NCBI RefSeq assembly: GCF_933775445.1
Contig: NC_065874.1
Span: forward strand, 1,552,501-1,616,500
DNA length: 64,000 nucleotides
Source of the DNA: Argentina anserina
Taxonomy: Eukaryota > Streptophyta > Magnoliopsida > Rosales > Rosaceae
Reading direction: 5' to 3'
The translations under genes and the position numbers were made by a program. The notes below the pieces were generated by a model. It was given only the letters and a program-made list of their open reading frames with translations. It searched no databases and was not told where the DNA came from. Position 1 is the stretch's first letter; every line of letters starts with the position of its first letter. Positions 1-11,522 of this stretch are shown here, piece by piece.

Positions 1-421
1 GGATTTGGGGTGCGACTGTAAAACTGGTCCTCATATTTACAAGTTCAGACATAAAACTTCTCACACAACCAGTTGTCAAAATGCAAAAGCACTAGCTGAT
101 AGATGTCAACGGTCATTATATTCTCAACATGTCAGAAGATCAATACTTTTAGCATTTCGTCATTTAGTCAAATATTTGATTTGGAGAGCAAGTCACATTT
201 CTGAAAATTAGCTCATATAGGTTTCTAGAGATTATACGCAATAATTAGAGCAATTGAATATAATTCAGTAGTCCAATAAGTTTTGTTACTACAAGAGATG
301 AATCTTTTCAACACAAAGTATTTCCTACCCCAAAGATAATGGGGGTTATTGCTTACATGGTTACACACTAACACCTTCAGTTTCACCAGAAGGCATTGCA
401 TTGTAACATATCGTATGTTAC
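1..421. other. SRK flanking sequence, no gene
   Basis: No convincing coding region is seen. The first ~40 bases (a GGGGTGCGACT-containing stretch followed by CTCATATTTAC) closely resemble 6265-6300, which lies upstream of SRK-1 beyond its repeat array. That suggests the window begins in the upstream flank of a further SRK copy lying to the left. The remainder up to the SRK-1 stop codon would be 3' flank and 3' UTR of SRK-1. Confidence 0.4.
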
Positions 422-3400
422 TTAACGTCCTTCAATCATAGTAATGCTAGCTTCGTTTTTGGAGGAATTAGTATTCTCAGAGTGTGGTTGAGGATGATAA
501 GCTGAGTTTTGGATAGTGAATACAGGCCGCTTAGGTTGTGGATCATCTTTCTCGCTACTTAGAATTGAAGCTACGTCCACCATGGTTGGTCTATCCGCAG
601 CATTGTCTTGTACACAAAGAAGCCCAACATGCACGCATGTCATTACTTCTGATGAGGAATATAGATCACATAATACTTCATCTACTAGTTCCAGTGTCCT
701 GCCTTCATTCCACAAGTTCCATGCCTGAAAATCAATCTCATTAGTAATTGTTAAGACTTGTTAAATCCCAAAGTTATAGCAATTACATTAGGTTTCAGAA
801 TTGATCAACTTACATAGGCTAGAAAGCCTTGTTGTGTGTTATGTAAACAGAAGCTAGTATTCTTCTTCCCGCTAACAATCTCCAGTACTAAAACTCCAAA
901 GCTGTAGACATCAGACTTCTCAGAAAATATCCCACCCATGGCATACTCCGGAGACATATAGCCACTACACAGCAAAAACATTAGTACGTATCTGACAAAA
1001 TTATTTATTTTGATTTCTGGTTTGAAAAACTGATTCTCACCGTGTTCCAACAACTTTCTGAGTATTTTCCGAACTTTGTTTTTCTTGAACTATGCGTGCC
1101 AATCCAAAATCTGAAATTTTAGGACTCATTTTCTCATCCAAGAGAATGTTACTTACTTTTAAATCTCTATGTATCACCTTCACATGAGAGTCACGATGGA
1201 GATAGAGAAGCCCGCTAACAATACCATGAATAATATTAAAGCGTGTAGCCCAATCAAGCACTGCTCTCTTCATCGGATCTAATTAATATTCAATGGGCAC
1301 AATTAGACTTGTAAATTGTAATGCTATTCTTATTTGACATGAATACTAAATATTGACATGTGTACAAGTAGTGAGACAATACATATCTGAACCGAACATA
1401 AACAAAAAGTATTTGGCAGTACTAATGAGATTAAACGAGCAGGCTGAATGTCTTCCTCAGTCAAACTCCTTTTGACTTGACAAATTCAGTTCATGTGAAA
1501 TTAACATAGTTCTATGCTAGCAAGAAGCCAAGAAGATTTCATGCATCTTCATGTTAAAATGAATATAGGTAAGCATGAGTAAAAACTTTAAAATGCTGCA
1601 GCTAAAATAACACACTAGCTAGTGGAACTAACCGAATAGAAAAGTGTCCAAGCTTTTGTTTGGCAAGAATTCGTAAATTAATAACTTCTCATCCTCTTTA
1701 ACACAGCAACCCATCATCCGAACAAGGTTTTTGTGTTGGAGATTGGAGATCAACAACATCTCATTCTTGAACTCTTCGACACCTTGTCCTGAGCCACTAG
1801 ATAGTCTCTTTACTGCTATTTCCTTCCCTTCGGGTAGCATCCCCTACACGAAGTCCACAAATTCGTCATTCCATACATATCCACATCTTGAACCTTAAGA
1901 CATGCAATATATGTTTTTCTTAGGAAAGAAAATACCTTGTAAACTGGGCCAAAGCCTCCTTGCCCGAGTTTGTTTGTGATGCTGAAGTTGTCTGTGGCAA
2001 TTAATAGGCTATGAAAATCATATATCTTTAGCTCTGCAAAATCATGTTTTCCTATATATTCTCGAAGGCCATCTCTCTGTTCCAAGTGCTGTGTTGTTGA
2101 TTTCATGTATCCTGATGTTGTGAATGACCCTATAAAATTCAGAATTGGAACATAACAAGATTTGGGTAACTGACAGTGAATTATAAATACTTATGAAGTT
2201 TAAATAATTGACTTCCTCATCAAATTCTCTTACGCTTTTGGTTAGCTCGCCATCTGTGCAAACTGAAGACTACACCCACCAAGATGATCATAAATCCAAT
2301 AGCTGTAAGGCTGGCAATGAGTTTAATTGGATTTCCTTCACCTGGAGAATATATATATATATATAAATCAAATAACATACAAATAGAATTAAGGCTAGTG
2401 ATGTAAGAGTTGTGCAATAGCTACTATCATTTACCTAGTTCTGAGTCTGCTAGGCGGACATAAAGATCTTCTCCAAAAGATGAAAACTGCTGAATATCAA
2501 TAAGGTCTTTGAACCAGACCAAACACCCTATGTTATTAACATAAGAATAAGCCAGGCAAGAACAATTGTCAAGGCACTCTATTTTGCAGTCCTCAATCTT
2601 GTCCACCGCCACAGAATTCAGATATTCATGAAAATCAGGTACTTTCAATCTTTCCATCATAAAAAAACCATCTGATCTATTTGTGTGCGTCTCACAAGAC
2701 AAGTTTGTTCGTCTCACACAACCTTGGGTCCAGTTTCTTTTTCTCCATTCCTCATTTGATTTGGGTTTAAACCCTTTCAAACACTTGCAGATTGGAGATT
2801 CAGAAGCTCTGCAAACCCCAAACGATCCACAAGAACCATAAATGTCACATGGGTTTTCCGATGCGTCCTCGTCAAGAGACCAGTACGTCTTGCCACTTTC
2901 TGAAAGAAAAGGTGTCATTATTCCTTCTGAAGATATGTCAATATATCCAAGGACATTGTCACCTGGAAATCTATCAAAACTGTAGGAGAAATACCTTGAT
3001 CCTTGTGTCTCGTTATCAACCAGACGACCTGGACTTTGATACTGAGAATTCATCCAAGGTATACCAATAAACTTTGATTCATCCCATGGGCCACCTCTCC
3101 AGCGGGGAGTAGATCCATTAATCCAAACGAACACCTGCGCTGGCAAATCTTCTGACAGTCCTCCCAAGAATATCCCCGGTGATGGATCAATTTTACTTTT
3201 CCAAGATGTCAAGAAATTCTGTTTACCAGAACTTCTATCATATCCCAACAACATGTTAGGAAGTAGTGTGTCACTAGGATTATTAAAACTCTCCCACATA
3301 ACAGCTCCTGTAACATTTTTGACAACAAAGTTTCCTTCATCTAAGAGAACGGCGGATGAACAATTAGAGATATTGGCTGACCAGACATAATTCTGTTTGC

Positions 3401-3710
3401 CATCTACGAGCTCCAGATTCCCATTGCTGCTAAATACCAAAGTAGCCAAGGTGTCTGTAGCTGCAAGAGGACTTGCTCTATTAGCCACCCATACATATTT
3501 ACGAGGAAATATACTTCTGTGCCACAACCCCACATACTTATTAGCAGAATTGTTTGGACTGAAGAAGCCTAATTCGAATATTAGACCAGGAGAGATGAGA
3601 GTTTGTCCCACTGCTAATGGATGTGAATGAGTTATTTTATGTACTTCCACGCCATACTGTAACGGAAGCAAACTAAAGATGAATAAGAAAAACAAACCCA
3701 GTTGCAACAT
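422..3710 (-). CDS. SRK-1: G-type lectin S-receptor-like serine/threonine kinase, intact, 826 aa
   Basis: Seven exons join in phase: 3710-2435, 2341-2234, 2129-1936, 1843-1633, 1278-1041, 964-814 and 724-422 (2481 nt with stop). All boundaries are GT-AG. Exon 1 encodes a hydrophobic signal peptide (about residues 1-20), a B-lectin domain (about 30-150), the S-locus glycoprotein region, an EGF-like Cys cluster (about 285-345) and a PAN domain (about 345-420). Exon 2 encodes the membrane helix with basic stop-transfer residues. The kinase has the P-loop [11 protein letters not shown] (516-526), the AVKRL lysine, an RD-type HRDLK (633-637), DFG (653-655) and SPE in the activation segment. The length and seven-exon layout are those of plant SD1-type receptor kinases, which signal from the plasma membrane; the ligand is unknown. 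It is the only intact SRK here whose start codon abuts a tandem array. The family call is firm; the exact orthologue is not. Confidence 0.93.
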
Positions 3711-3740
3711 CTCTACGTAAAAATGTTTCGCAGAAGAACA

Positions 3741-5924
3741 ATCTCAATAATTTTCTGTTTCACAAGGATAGCTGCTAATTAAAGTAGTAAGGCACCTTGT
3801 CCACACAGAACTTCGCTTATACAAGGTAATTAAGAAAAATCTATGACAACTCTGCCAAGGCTTCCAAAGTCATGGCAGACAAATTTGACATTAGATTGAG
3901 ATGTTAACATCTCAGTAACATACAAACAATCTTCTCTATGTTTTGTTGTCAAATGATGTCAACCACACAATAAACAATTGAGGAAAAAATAATTAAACTA
4001 GTAAAGGAAGCAAATTCCATCACATAAGAGAGACCAGAATGCATGCAAAGAAATCATCTCAATAATTTTCTGTTTCACAAGGATAGCTGCTAATTAAAGT
4101 AGTAAGGCACCTTGTCCACACAGAACTTCGCTTATACAAGGTAATTAAGAAAAATCTATGACAACTCTGCCAAGGCTTCCAAAGTCATGGCAGACAAATT
4201 TGACATTAGATTGAGATGTTAACATCTCAGTAACATACAAACAATCTTCTCTATGTTTTGTTGTCAAATGATGTCAACCACACAATAAACAATTGAGGAA
4301 AAAATAATTAAACTAGTAAAGGAAGCAAATTCCATCACATAAGAGAGACCAGAATGCATGCAAAAAAATCATCTCAATAATTTTCTGTTTCACAAGGATA
4401 GCTGCTAATTAAAGTAGTAAGGCACCTTGTCCACACAGAACTTCGCTTATACAAGGTAATTAAGAAAAATCTGACAACTCTGCCAAGGCTTCCAAAGTCA
4501 TGGCAGACAAATTTGACATTAGATTGAGATGTTAACATCTCAGTAACATACAAACAATCTTCTCTATGTTTTGTTGTCAAATGCTGTCAACCACACAATA
4601 AACAATTGAGGAAAAAATAATTAAACTAGTAAAGGAAGCAAATTCCATCCCATAAGAGAGACCAGAATGCATGCAAAGAAATCATCTCAATAATTTTCTG
4701 TTTCACAAGGATAGCTGCTAATTAAAGTAGTAAGGCACCTTGTCCACACAGAACTTCGCTTATACAAGGTAATTAAGAAAAATCTGACAACTCTGCCAAG
4801 GCTTCCAAAGTCATGGCAGACAAATTTGACATTAGATTGAGATGTTAACATCTCAGTAACATACAAACAATCTTCTCTATGTTTTGTTGTCAAATGCTGT
4901 CAACCACACAATAAACAATTGAGGAAAAAATAATTAAACTAGTAAAGGAAGCAAATTCCATCCCATAAGAGAGACCAGAATGCATGCAAAGAAATCATCT
5001 CAATAATTTTCTGTTTCACAAGGATAGCTGCTAATTAAAGTAGTAAGGCACCTTGTCCACACAGAACTTCGCTTATACAAGGTAATTAAGAAAAATCTAT
5101 GACAACTCTGCCAAGGCTTCCAAAGTCATGGCAGACAAATTTGACATTAGATTGAGATGTTAACATCTCAGTAACATACAAACAATCTTCTCTATGTTTT
5201 GTTGTCAAATGTTGTCAACCACACAATAAACAATTGAGGAAAAAATAATTAAACTAGTAAAGGAAGCAAATTCCATCCCATAAGAGAGACCAGAATGCAT
5301 GCAAAGAAATCATCTCAATAATTTTCTGTTTCACAAGGATAGCTGCTAATTAAAGTAGTAAGGCACCTTGTCCACACAGAACTTCGCTTATACAAGGTAA
5401 TTAAGAAAAATCTGACAACTCTGCCAAGGCAGACAAATTTGACATTAGATTGAGATGTTAACATCTCAGTAACATACAAACAATCTTCTCTATGTTTTGT
5501 TGTCAAATGCTGTCAACCACACAATAAACAATTGAGGAAAAAATAATTAAACTAGTAAAGGAAGCAAATTCCATCCCATAAGAGAGACCAGAATGCATGC
5601 AAAGAAATCATCTCAATAATTTTCTGTTTCACAAGGATAGCTGCTAATTAAAGTAGTAAGGCACCTTGTCCACACAGAACTTCGCTTATACAAGGTAATT
5701 AAGAAAAATCTATGACAACTCTGCCAAGGCTTCCAAAGTCATGGCAGACAAATTTGACATTAGATTGAGATGTTAACATCTCAGTAACATACAAACAATC
5801 TTCTCTATGTTTTCTTGTCAAATGCTGTCAACCACACAATCAACAATTGAGGAAAAAATAATTAAACTAGTAAAGGAAGCAAATTCCATCCCATAAGAGA
5901 GACCAGAATGCATGCAAAGAAATC
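3741..5924. repeat. Seven-copy ~315 bp tandem array immediately upstream of SRK-1
   Basis: Unit starts are at 3741, 4056, 4371, 4684, 4997, 5312 and 5610, giving unit lengths 315, 315, 313, 313, 315, 298 and 315. The copies are almost identical. Units 3 and 4 share a 2 bp loss, and unit 6 has that loss plus a 15 bp loss. Each copy contains the perfect palindrome GAGATGTTAACATCTC, for example at 3898-3913. The array ends 30 bp upstream of the SRK-1 start codon, so it occupies the gene's promoter, 5' UTR or a 5' UTR intron. Each unit carries a short minus-strand open frame (62-68 codons) that I take as chance. A diverged single copy is present at about 10293-10570. Confidence 0.95.
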
Positions 5925-6317
5925 ATCTGCAGGTAAATTCAGCACCAAAGAAATCAAGGAAAAGTGAAAAATGAAAAACCCAGTTAATATCACTCATGAC
6001 TAAACCCAATGAAGCTATACATGAACCAACCATAAACCCACCATCAACATCATGACAAATAGCTGGAATAAAACCCAGTAGAACTAGATGTAAAAGATTG
6101 AAACTTTGCACTGTTCATATGTTAAACAATTAAGTACCTGAAAGGGGTCCCCAAGTCTATGGAAATGAGTTCGAGCAAATGATCCGGTTCTTCTTCTTCT
6201 TCTTCTTCTTCTCTCACATCGCAAAATGTTTAGTTGCACCCAAATCTAAACTTTCTTAATCTTTTGGGGATTGGGGTGCGACTCATATTTACGCAACTTT
6301 TGCCTACAGAATTTTGC
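5925..6317. other. SRK-1 upstream flank beyond the array
   Basis: This stretch is co-linear with 10575-10830, the flank beyond the diverged repeat unit. Shared landmarks are a GTAAAAGATTGAAACTTTG-like stretch and an AGTACCTGAAA motif (6134-6144). The reverse complement of that motif, TTTCAG/GTACTT, looks like a conserved splice donor and could end a non-coding first exon. A TTC microsatellite lies at about 6189-6212. No coding region is recognised. Confidence 0.4.
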
Positions 6318-6545
6318 CTACATATACACGCATGGCATCACTTCTGATGAGGAAAATATCACCCATTACTTAATCTACTAACTCCAGTGCCCTGCCTTCA
6401 TTCCACAAGTTCCATGCCTGAAAATAATCCCATTAATTGTCATTAACACTCAAAGCTGTAGACAACAATTACATTAGGATTTAGAGTATAAACTTACATA
6501 GCCAAGGAAGCCTAACTGTTGTTCATATAAATAGAAGCTTGTATT
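6318..6545 (-). pseudogene. SRK relic: exon 7 head and exon 6 tail
   Basis: On the minus strand, about 6545-6497 matches the 3' end of SRK exon 6, with a donor-like ATGTAAGT. About 6419-6320 matches the first ~100 bases of exon 7, including its acceptor. The rest of the gene is missing. The exon 6 part is fused directly to the exon 7 end of SRK-2 at about 6546, so the fragment records an extra, mostly deleted SRK copy or an unequal-exchange junction. It has no coding potential. Confidence 0.75.
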
Positions 6546-6546
6546 C

Positions 6547-9500
6547 TTATCGTCCTCCAATCATTGTAATGCTAGCTTCATTTTTAGATGAGGTAGTGTT
6601 CTTAGTGTGTGATTGAGAATGATAATTGGAGTTTGGGATGAATGGAGGCAGCTTAGGTTGTGGACCATCATTCTCACTACTTAACATCAACGCTATATCT
6701 TCCATTGTTGGCCTATCCACAACATTGCCTTGTACACATAGAAGCCCCATATGCACACATTTCAGTACTTCTGACGAGGAGTATAAATCACCCAACATTT
6801 CATCTACCAACTCCAACCCCTTGCCTTCATTCCACAAGTTCCATGCCTGAAAAAGGTTCATATATATATGGCTTTAGTTATATGAAAGAAAATGCTCATG
6901 AATTCACATGTGGCATTAGAAGTTAAAGTCTGAACTTACATAGGCTAGAAAGCCTAGCTGTTGGTCATATATAGAGAAGCCGGTATTCTTCTTGCCTCTA
7001 ATAATTTACAATACCAACACCCCAAAGCTGTAGACATCAGATTTTTCAGAAAATACCCCACCCATAGCGTACTCCGGGGACATATAGCCACTGGACAGGA
7101 AAACAGATTAGCCTGTATCTATAAATTGCTCCTTCTGGTTTCTGGCTTAAACAAAAATGCCATGTGCGTATGAAACTGAAAAATCAGTTATTTACCGTGT
7201 TCCCACAACCTTCAAAGTATTTTCTAGATTTTGTGTTCCTTCAACAATGCGTGATAATCCAAAATCTGATATTTTTGGATTCATATTTCCATCCAAGAGG
7301 ATATGACTGACTTTTAGATCTCTATGAATCACCTTCACATACGAATCATGATGAAGATAAATAAGCCCCTTAGCAACACCCCAAATAATCTTCGAACGTG
7401 TAGCCCAATCAAGAACTGGTCTCTTTAATGGATCTAAAATCAAATATTCAGTGTAGCCAGTTAGAGTGCAACACTACAATCAATAATTATATTCCATAAA
7501 CATAAACATTACAAGAACCAGTGGTGAAACTGGTGATACAGGGCCTTCAGCCATTAAACCAAAATGCGGGTTGTAAATTATAGCTAATTAGAAAAAAAAA
7601 TTTATGAATCAAATGCATAACAGAGATCTCAGACGCCAAAGAATGTTAGATAGTGATAAGCATATTTTAAATTTGCAGTGCATAATATCTTGCTTAGTCA
7701 AACTCAAGGACTAGGTAAGATCATCTGACTTCATTTATAACAACATGCAAGCTTTTCAGACAGAACCTTACAAAAAAGATCACAGATGAAAGAATATTGA
7801 AAGAAGAAGATAAAATACATGCAGATAAACATAAAAAAAAAAAAATACTGAAACTAACCGAAGAGAAAAGTATCCAGGCTTTTGTTAGGCATGAACTCAT
7901 ATATAAGAACTTCTCATCTTCTTTAGAGCAGCAACCCATGATCCTAACAAGGTTTTTGTGTTGAAGATTGGAGATCAAAAGCATCTCATTTTTGAACTCT
8001 TTTACACCTTGTCCTGAGCTACAAGATAGTCTTTTTATTGCTATTTCCTTCCCTTCTGGTAGCATCCCCTATATGATGTCCACAAATTCGTCATTGTATG
8101 CATGTCTATACTGCTTTGTATGCTATACTTGAGAAAGAAAGTACCTTATAAACTAGACCGAAGCCTCCTTGCCCAAGTTTGTTTATGTCACTGAAGCTGT
8201 CTGTGGCGATTAGTATGCTTTCGAAATCATATATATTTCGCTCTGAAAGATCATGCTTTCCTAAATATTCTCGAACATCGTCTCTATAGATCTTAATTAA
8301 ACTACTTGACTCCAAGTGCGGTGTTGATGATTCGACATCTCCTGATTTTGTAGTTAAAGTATCAAATATCGAGTTGGAACACAACAAGAAGCAAGCTTTA
8401 ACTACCAGAAAAATATTAAATTCTTTTCGTGTGCTATATTTATTGACTATTTCATCTAACTCTCTTACGGTTTCTACTGGCACACCAGCGGTGCAATCTG
8501 AAGACTAGAGCCACCAAGATACTCAAAAATCCAATAGCTGTAAGGCTAGTAATTAACTTTATAGGCTTTCCTTCACCTGACAAGAAAAAAATATCAACAA
8601 ACATTGCAAAGAAGTAAAGGGCGCATAAGCTATTATCATTTACCTTGTTTTGAGTTTGCTAGTCGGACAAAGATCTTCTCCCAAAGATGAAAACTGCTGT
8701 ATATCAATAAGGTCTTTGTACCAGAAAATCTTTCACCCTATGTTAATAACATATGCATAAGCCAGGCAAGAACAGTTACTCTGGCACTGTATCTTGCAGT
8801 CCTCAAACTTGTCTGCAGCCAAAGAACTCAGATATTCATGAAAATCCGGTACTTTCAATCTTTCCAACTTCCAAAACCCATCTTCTCCTTTTGATGCAAC
8901 TGATTCATTTGTCTGCGTCTCACATGACAAACTTGTTTGTCTCACACAGCCTCTTGTCCAGATTGTTTTGCTCCATTCCTCATTTGACTTCAGTATAAAG
9001 TATAAACCCATTCAAACACTTGCACATTGGACATTCAGAAGCTGTGCAAACCCCAAAAGGACCACAGGCGCCATAATTGTCACATGAGCTTTTCCATGAC
9101 TCCCAGTCAAGATACCAGCTTTTCTCACTTTCTGAATACATTTGACGCAGTACTCCGTCTGAAGATATGTCCATATATGCAAGAACTTTGTCACCTGGAA
9201 CTGTGTTTGAAGCGTTTGAGTTATACCTTGTTCCCGGTGTCACACCAATATACTTTGATTGATCCTACGGCCCACTTCTCCAGTGGGGAATAGATCCATT
9301 TATCCAAATGAATGATTGTGATGGCAACTTTGCTGACTGTCCGACCTTAAATATCCCCAGGGATGGATCATTATCACCTTTCCAAGATGTCAAGAAAATC
9401 TGCTTTCCCAACATGCTTGGGAGAAGTGAGTCACTAGGATTATTGAAACGTTCCCAAATATCAGCTCCAGTAACATGTTTGGCAACAAAGTTCCCATTAT

Positions 9501-9887
9501 CTAAGAGAACTGCAGATGAACAATTAGATATATTGGCTGACCAGACATACCTATGTTTTCTATCACTAGCTCCAAATTACCATTGCTGCCAATTCTCAAA
9601 GTAGCCAAGGTATCTGTAGCTGCAAGAGGAATAACTCTGTTAGCCACCCATACATATTTACGAGGAAATATGCTTTTGTGCCACAACCCCACATAAGTAT
9701 TAGCAGAACTGTTTGGACTGAAGAAACCCAGTTCAAAAATTCAGCCAGGGGAGACTAGAGTTTGTCCAATTGCTAATGGTTTGGAATTAGTGATCTCATA
9801 AACTTCCGCACAATAACACTGAGAACTAAGCAAGTTCAAGATTAAGAACAACAATAACAAAATAATGGAATTCAAACCTCTAACCAT
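6547..9887 (-). pseudogene. SRK-2: G-type lectin S-receptor-like kinase pseudogene
   Basis: All seven SRK exons can be traced: start codon 9887-9885, exon 1 to 8644, exon 2 8576-8469, exon 3 to 8145, exon 4 8068-7859, exon 5 7433-7196, exon 6 to about 6939 and exon 7 6846-6547. Lesions seen directly: a TGA in the B-lectin domain (plus-strand 9742-9744); a deletion of about 60 bp near 9243; small indels near 8990, 8730 and 8668 that break the PAN-domain frame; loss of the AG acceptor before exon 3; a 1 bp deletion in exon 4 near 7903-7909; and a TAA replacing the conserved Glu of the LEI motif in exon 6 (plus-strand 7006-7008). Exon 5 still reads HRDLK and DFG. No full-length receptor could be made; transcription is still possible. 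Confidence 0.92.
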
Positions 9888-10231
9888 CTCTGATCTAAAA
9901 TATATATACCATCAGACTAAACTTGTCAATGGGAAACAAAATGATGGATTCTGAGCTTTGTTATATAGTTGCTGAACATTGGAACTATACAACTGTCATC
10001 ATCACTGTGACAATAATGTCATTTCAAGTTGTATAATGAAGACATGCAAGCTACCTCTACAATTGAACGGAGGATGAGCACCACAAAGACAAAAGGATTC
10101 AGGATTGTACCTCTTTAGGTGTAGCATTTAAGAGCAGAATAAGATAGTCACCACTCACCAACTTCATTAATTGATCTTATCAGCAACTCAAGATCAAAGC
10201 TTTCCTAGATGGGTACGTCCCAAACTGACCT
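9888..10231. other. SRK-2 upstream flank, no gene
   Basis: A TATATATA-like stretch lies about 15 bp upstream of the SRK-2 start codon. The flank resembles the sequence upstream of the SRK-4 start (GCTTTGTTATATAG near 9956-9969 and 23427-23440; CATGCAAGCT near 10043 and 23473) more than that of SRK-1. No coding region is recognised. Confidence 0.4.
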
Positions 10232-10292
10232 ATTGCACAAGTACCAGAACTATTTGGACTGAAGAAGCCATGAGAGACTAGAGTTAGACAGT
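10232..10292 (-). pseudogene. Tiny SRK exon 1 relic
   Basis: The plus strand reads a TTTGGACTGAAGAAGCC stretch followed by GAGACTAGAGTT. These are the two conserved blocks of the B-lectin domain (F-E-L-G-F-F-S-P and the preceding V-G-Q-T), brought together by an internal deletion. The relic lies directly next to the diverged repeat unit, in the same order as exon 1 and the array at SRK-1, so it is probably the stump of an SRK-1-like gene. Confidence 0.6.
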
Positions 10293-10570
10293 AACTGATT
10301 AGAGTACTAAAGCACCTGGCCACACAGAATTTAACTTAAACCAGTTAACTGAGAAACTTCAAAGATAATTCTGCCAATGCTTGCAAAGTCATGGCAGACA
10401 AATTTGACATTATGTTGAGTTATAAACATCTCACCAAAATTGAAACTATCTCTTCTGTATCTTATCTGGTCACTTTCAACAACAACATTTGAGAAACATG
10501 ATTGAGCTTTAAGTCGAGGAAGCAGTGTATGATAGTTGCATACTAGAACAGACCCAATTTACATGCAAAG
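10293..10570. repeat. Diverged single copy of the SRK-1 upstream repeat unit
   Basis: Blocks shared in order with the array unit include AGTACTAAAGCACCT(G/T)G, CCACACAGAA, CTCTGCCAA-like, AAAGTCATGGCAGACAAA, TTTGACATTA and AACATCTCA. The 16 bp palindrome of the array is broken here (GAGTTATAAACATCTC). It shows that the unit existed as a single-copy SRK upstream segment before it was amplified at SRK-1. Confidence 0.75.
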
Positions 10571-11522
10571 AAAGTATCTGATAGGTTAAATCTGGCACCA
10601 AGAAATGCAGAAAAAGTAAATATCAATGTCTAAAACCAATCAATGTCCACATGATGAAAATCATAACACTCAATAATGATGTAAAAGATTGAAACTTTGA
10701 AATAATGATGCAAAAGATTAAAACTTTGCAATGTTCAGTGGATACTACTCAGTACCTGAAACAAGGTCTGTAGGAGACCCAACAAGCCACCATTGACGGC
10801 TTTCCTTCTTCATCAGTTCTTCTGTTTGGTTGTGAATAAATATCATCCGTGGGATTAAAAACTCATATTTACCCCAGTTTGGCAGTTTTAATCTCATACA
10901 GGTGACCCACTCTTTGAGTTAAAAATTAGGGAAACTGTGCCTAACCGGGCTTGAAATGATGGGCTTAGCCAGGGTAAGGAGGCCTGCCTTAAGAAAACCA
11001 AAAAACAAAAACAAACATATTAAACGAGTCACTTCCACTCTGGCCTCCTGTGATCTCTCTCCGGCGGATTGTGGCGGCACTTCACGATCCATACTTGGGC
11101 GGACACAGCCGTCATCATTTCAGGTACTTTTAGTTATATTTCCTTGTACTCTTGGTTTAAACTTTAAAGATTGCTGCCTTGTAGTTCAAGAACTAATATG
11201 TTACAATGTGTGCTGTAATTTATCGGTTTGCATTTTGCTTGCTTCTCTTGGGTGAATATATATTTACTTGTCTCTTGCCCTGATGCCCTCCATGGCTCCA
11301 TCTATGGAAGAAAAGGACCTCGCTATTTTAGTTTTCGGAGAGAGAGAGAGAGAGCAGAGCATGGTGTAGAGATAACTTTAGAAAGCAAGATTGTTCATAC
11401 AGGCTAGAGTGTATACGTAACAATGAACGTGCAACAGAACAACACATCTATACTACCCTAGGCCAACAGGTTGTTTTTCCTTACACAAAAATGAAAACTT
11501 TCACATAACAATTTGGTATTGT
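10571..11522. other. Intergenic, no recognised gene
   Basis: The first ~250 bp continue the SRK-type upstream flank. From about 10900 the sequence is unrelated to the flank; a 99-codon plus-strand open frame here shows no family features. A GA microsatellite occupies about 11338-11354. The last ~130 bp would be 3' flank of SRK-3. Confidence 0.4.

Noticed and set aside
4374..5506. Repeated 62-68 codon minus-strand open frames in the tandem array
   Set aside because: They exist because the DNA unit is repeated. Some units have a frame lost by a 2 bp change, with no sign of selection on the protein.
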